Shown here: positions 49,732 to 51,674 of the stretch, one piece after another | Numbering within the stretch: the stretch's first letter is position 1 | How the letters are laid out: every line of letters begins with the position of its first letter | Source: JADHUC01 sp964617665 | GTDB lineage: Bacteria > Planctomycetota > Planctomycetia > Pirellulales > Pirellulaceae | Assembly (NCBI GenBank): GCA_964617665.1 | Contig: CAZUAH010000028.1 | Coordinates: 1 to 51,674 of the forward strand | DNA: 51,674 nucleotides | Direction of reading: 5' to 3' | Position numbers and translations under genes: made by a program | Notes under the pieces: model-generated | What the model was told of the DNA's origin: nothing | The model's input: the letters and a program-made list of their open reading frames with translations, nothing else | Database searches by the model: none

Positions 49732-51674
49732 ATGGCCTCTTGGACAAGATCGCGGATGATCGCGATCTGTGTGATTTTGACCACGGTATTTCTTGGGATT
49801 GTCCAGTCGCCGCATTTGCCAGGTGCGGAGACGGCCGGTCAGCCGGTAAGCATCACAGTCGACGCCCTGCAGGTTGTCGCAGGCGGGCAGCCCGTCACCA
49901 ACAAGAGCAGCGAAGTGGCTGGATTCGTGCTGATCGCAGACGGCACGGGTCCTCAGGTCGCGGCCCTGGCCCACGCCGGCGCATTGGTGGCTTGCGTGCG
50001 GCAGGGCGAGACAGCGGAAGTGGGCATACCGCTTCCCAAGCAGGTCGGTGCGTTCTCGGTTTCCGCTCGTGTGGATCTGCTGGCCGGTGAAGCGGCGCAG
50101 GTCGAAATTGCAGTCGAAGGCAAGAACGTGGAACGAACGCTGCGCGGTGGCGAGGCGATCGAGTTGAGCGTCGACGCATCCGCATCAGCCGACGGGCCGG
50201 TCGTGCGATTGATCTCGCGCGCCTCCGGGGTCGAGGCTGCTGTCCGCTGGCGAGAAATCCGCATCGAAAAGGCTGGCAGCTCCACGCCGATTGCCTTGGC
50301 AGTCGAGCCCAAAGAAGTTTCCTGTCCTCCACCAAAACATCCGCCTTTTCGGCCGACCATGGAACAGGTGCTGATCGAGTGGGACTGGCGCATGCAGGAT
50401 GGCATCGGCACACCGCGAGACTCGGTGACGTATACTGCGGCCATCGAGCGGATGTTCGAGCGGGGCGACCTTCTGCTCGACGAACTCGACAGCCGAGGGC
50501 ATCGCTTCGACGCGGAAACGGCCGAGTGGGAAAGGCTGCGTTCGAAAAGGGAGAGACTGGCCGCGGATGAAGAGGCTTCCGAAGCTGTGTGGGAAAAGCT
50601 GTGGCGAGGAGTACACCAGTTGCGTCGCCGTATCTCCTTGAAAAACCCTCTAGCGAATACCGGTCCCGTAGTGTTCGTCCAAGACGTACCGGGTGGTGCG
50701 TACAGCTCGCACATCGTTTCCTTCCACGGAGACTGCGCCCGGCCGGGCGGCGGCGTTTTCGTGTTGGAACAGCCGGGCCAGTCCATGCGCGTTCGGGCGC
50801 TTGTCCGAGACCAGCTTCCTCAAGGCGCTTACATGTTTCCTGCGGTTTCTTACGACGGCCGCCGCGTCCTATTCGCGTACAGTGAGGCGGAGTCGGACCC
50901 GACCACCTACGGCCAGTTTCCGGAGCGGTTCTTTCACCTGTACTCCGTGGATGCGGATGGCGGCAATTTGAAGCAACTGACCGACGGCCCCTACGACGAT
51001 CATTCGCCGTGTTTCCTGCCAAACGGCAAGATTATCTTCTGCTCTACACGCCGGGGCGGATTCCATCGTTGTGGCAAAGGCCCTTGCCCCACCCACACAT
51101 TGGCGATTTGCGAGGCCGACGGCAGCGACCCGCGAGTGGTTTCCTTTCACGACACCCACGAGTACGATCCGGCCGTTCTGCATGATGGTCGCGTCTTGTA
51201 CACGCGCTGGGATTATGTAGACCGCCGCGCCGTCCACTTTCAGCACCTGTGGACCGTCAAGCCCGACGGCAGCGATGTGCGCATCTTCTACGGCAACAGC
51301 ACAATCAACCCCATGGGGATCTGGGAGGCGCAGCCGGTCCCTGGTTCCAAGCTGGTGATGGGCACGGCCTGCGCCCACCATGCCATGCCGGCCGGTTCGA
51401 TCGTCCTGGTGGATGTGAGCAAAGGTATAGACGGCCTGGAACCGCTCACGCGTTTCACCCCCGACGTGCCCTTCTATGAATCGGAGTTTCCTGTACGGAG
51501 CCGATGGGGCGGAAAATGGCCCCCCGAGGTCCAGAAACAACTCCAAACGATCCGTTGGCCCGGACATTGTTTCCGCAGCCCCTATCCGCTATCGGAAAAA
51601 TACTGTCTGGCGGCTTACTCGTTTGACACACTGCGCGGCGAGCCGTACAAGAACCCTCCGCATCTGTTCGGGCT
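49732..51674 (+). CDS. Exported TolB-like propeller protein, hydrazine synthase alpha-like family (partial, runs off the window end)
   Basis: ATG at 49732 with GGAG seven bases upstream; the frame stays open for 647 codons to the window edge. A signal peptide (MASWTRSRMIAICVILTTVF) is followed by a beta-rich region of about 180 residues, then a helical stretch (ETAEWERLRSKRERLAADEE, WRGVHQLRRRISLKNPL) and the propeller: FHLYSVDADGGNLKQLTDGP, DDHSPCFLPNGKIIFCSTRR, EYDPAVLHDGRVLYTRWDYV and FQHLWTVKPDGSDVRIFYGN. The helix before the propeller, ending in RISLKNPL, is a hallmark of this family. It is a diverged paralogue of the gene at 4527; both share LKQLTDG, the pattern DDxxPCxLP, and YTRW followed by YVD. 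A CGKGPC motif lies inside the propeller. Haem sites, if any, would be beyond the window. Confidence 0.85.
   Translation, partial: MASWTRSRMIAICVILTTVFLGIVQSPHLPGAETAGQPVSITVDALQVVAGGQPVTNKSSEVAGFVLIADGTGPQVAALAHAGALVACVRQGETAEVGIPLPKQVGAFSVSARVDLLAGEAAQVEIAVEGKNVERTLRGGEAIELSVDASASADGPVVRLISRASGVEAAVRWREIRIEKAGSSTPIALAVEPKEVSCPPPKHPPFRPTMEQVLIEWDWRMQDGIGTPRDSVTYTAAIERMFERGDLLLDELDSRGHRFDAETAEWERLRSKRERLAADEEASEAVWEKLWRGVHQLRRRISLKNPLANTGPVVFVQDVPGGAYSSHIVSFHGDCARPGGGVFVLEQPGQSMRVRALVRDQLPQGAYMFPAVSYDGRRVLFAYSEAESDPTTYGQFPERFFHLYSVDADGGNLKQLTDGPYDDHSPCFLPNGKIIFCSTRRGGFHRCGKGPCPTHTLAICEADGSDPRVVSFHDTHEYDPAVLHDGRVLYTRWDYVDRRAVHFQHLWTVKPDGSDVRIFYGNSTINPMGIWEAQPVPGSKLVMGTACAHHAMPAGSIVLVDVSKGIDGLEPLTRFTPDVPFYESEFPVRSRWGGKWPPEVQKQLQTIRWPGHCFRSPYPLSEKYCLAAYSFDTLRGEPYKNPPHLFG

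Overview
The window looks like chromosomal DNA from a member of the Planctomycetes (PVC group), probably Pirellulales-like. This is inferred from gene content; no rRNA or other marker gene is present. The evidence is: two family S1 sulfatases, a protein with an LEPR-type N-terminal motif, an SHD1-domain protein, a Tat-exported Gfo/Idh/MocA oxidoreductase, a DUF1080 protein, TolB-like propeller proteins with CxxCH haem sites (hydrazine-synthase-alpha-like in build), a methyltransferase/PQQ-propeller gene, FG-GAP/ASPIC and LVIVD propellers, and several unrelated dispersed palindromes. Nearly every protein carries a signal peptide, lipobox or Tat motif, so this is a region of secreted and surface functions.

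Layout. 1-2850 (minus): the start of an exported protein and a transglutaminase/serine-hydrolase fusion. 2959-7442 (plus): an iduronate-2-sulfatase-like enzyme and a multihaem propeller protein. 7485-14481 (minus): one giant repeat protein, now two ORFs because of a 35-bp deletion. 14857-18321: a sigma-54 activator divergent from an exported nitrilase-family amidohydrolase. 18658-26748 (plus): a second sulfatase, a two-catalytic-domain glycosidase (GH2 plus GH43 type), a beta-helix-like protein and an SHD1 propeller protein. 26882-32852: a sialidase-like protein, divergent from an FG-GAP/ASPIC protein, a Gfo/Idh/MocA oxidoreductase, a PepSY-like lipoprotein and an unrecognised exported protein. 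32853-34067: gene-poor, with a decayed gene. 34068-38890 (plus): a pectate lyase, a decayed SUMF1-domain gene, a SUMF1-like/DJ-1 fusion and a 5'-truncated LVIVD gene. 39022-44898 (minus): AsnA, a radical SAM/SPASM protein and a frame-split methyltransferase/PQQ-propeller gene. 45276-51674 (plus): a LamG/six-hairpin glycosidase-like protein, a DUF1080 protein and a second TolB-like protein running off the window.

Together the genes suggest extracellular or periplasmic breakdown of complex, partly sulfated polysaccharide: sulfatases, GH2/GH43, pectate lyase, sialidase-like, six-hairpin and DUF1080 proteins, with a sugar-type oxidoreductase. A second theme is gene decay and domain shuffling: two split genes, one decayed SUMF1 gene, one 5'-truncated propeller gene, one remnant overlapping a neighbour, and four palindromic elements in intergenic gaps. 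No CRISPR array, tRNA, rRNA, intact transposase or phage module was seen. The best candidates for something new are the eight-module surface protein with dockerin-like loops, the SUMF1-like/DJ-1 fusion, the transglutaminase/beta-lactamase fusion, and the radical SAM/SPASM-AsnA pair.
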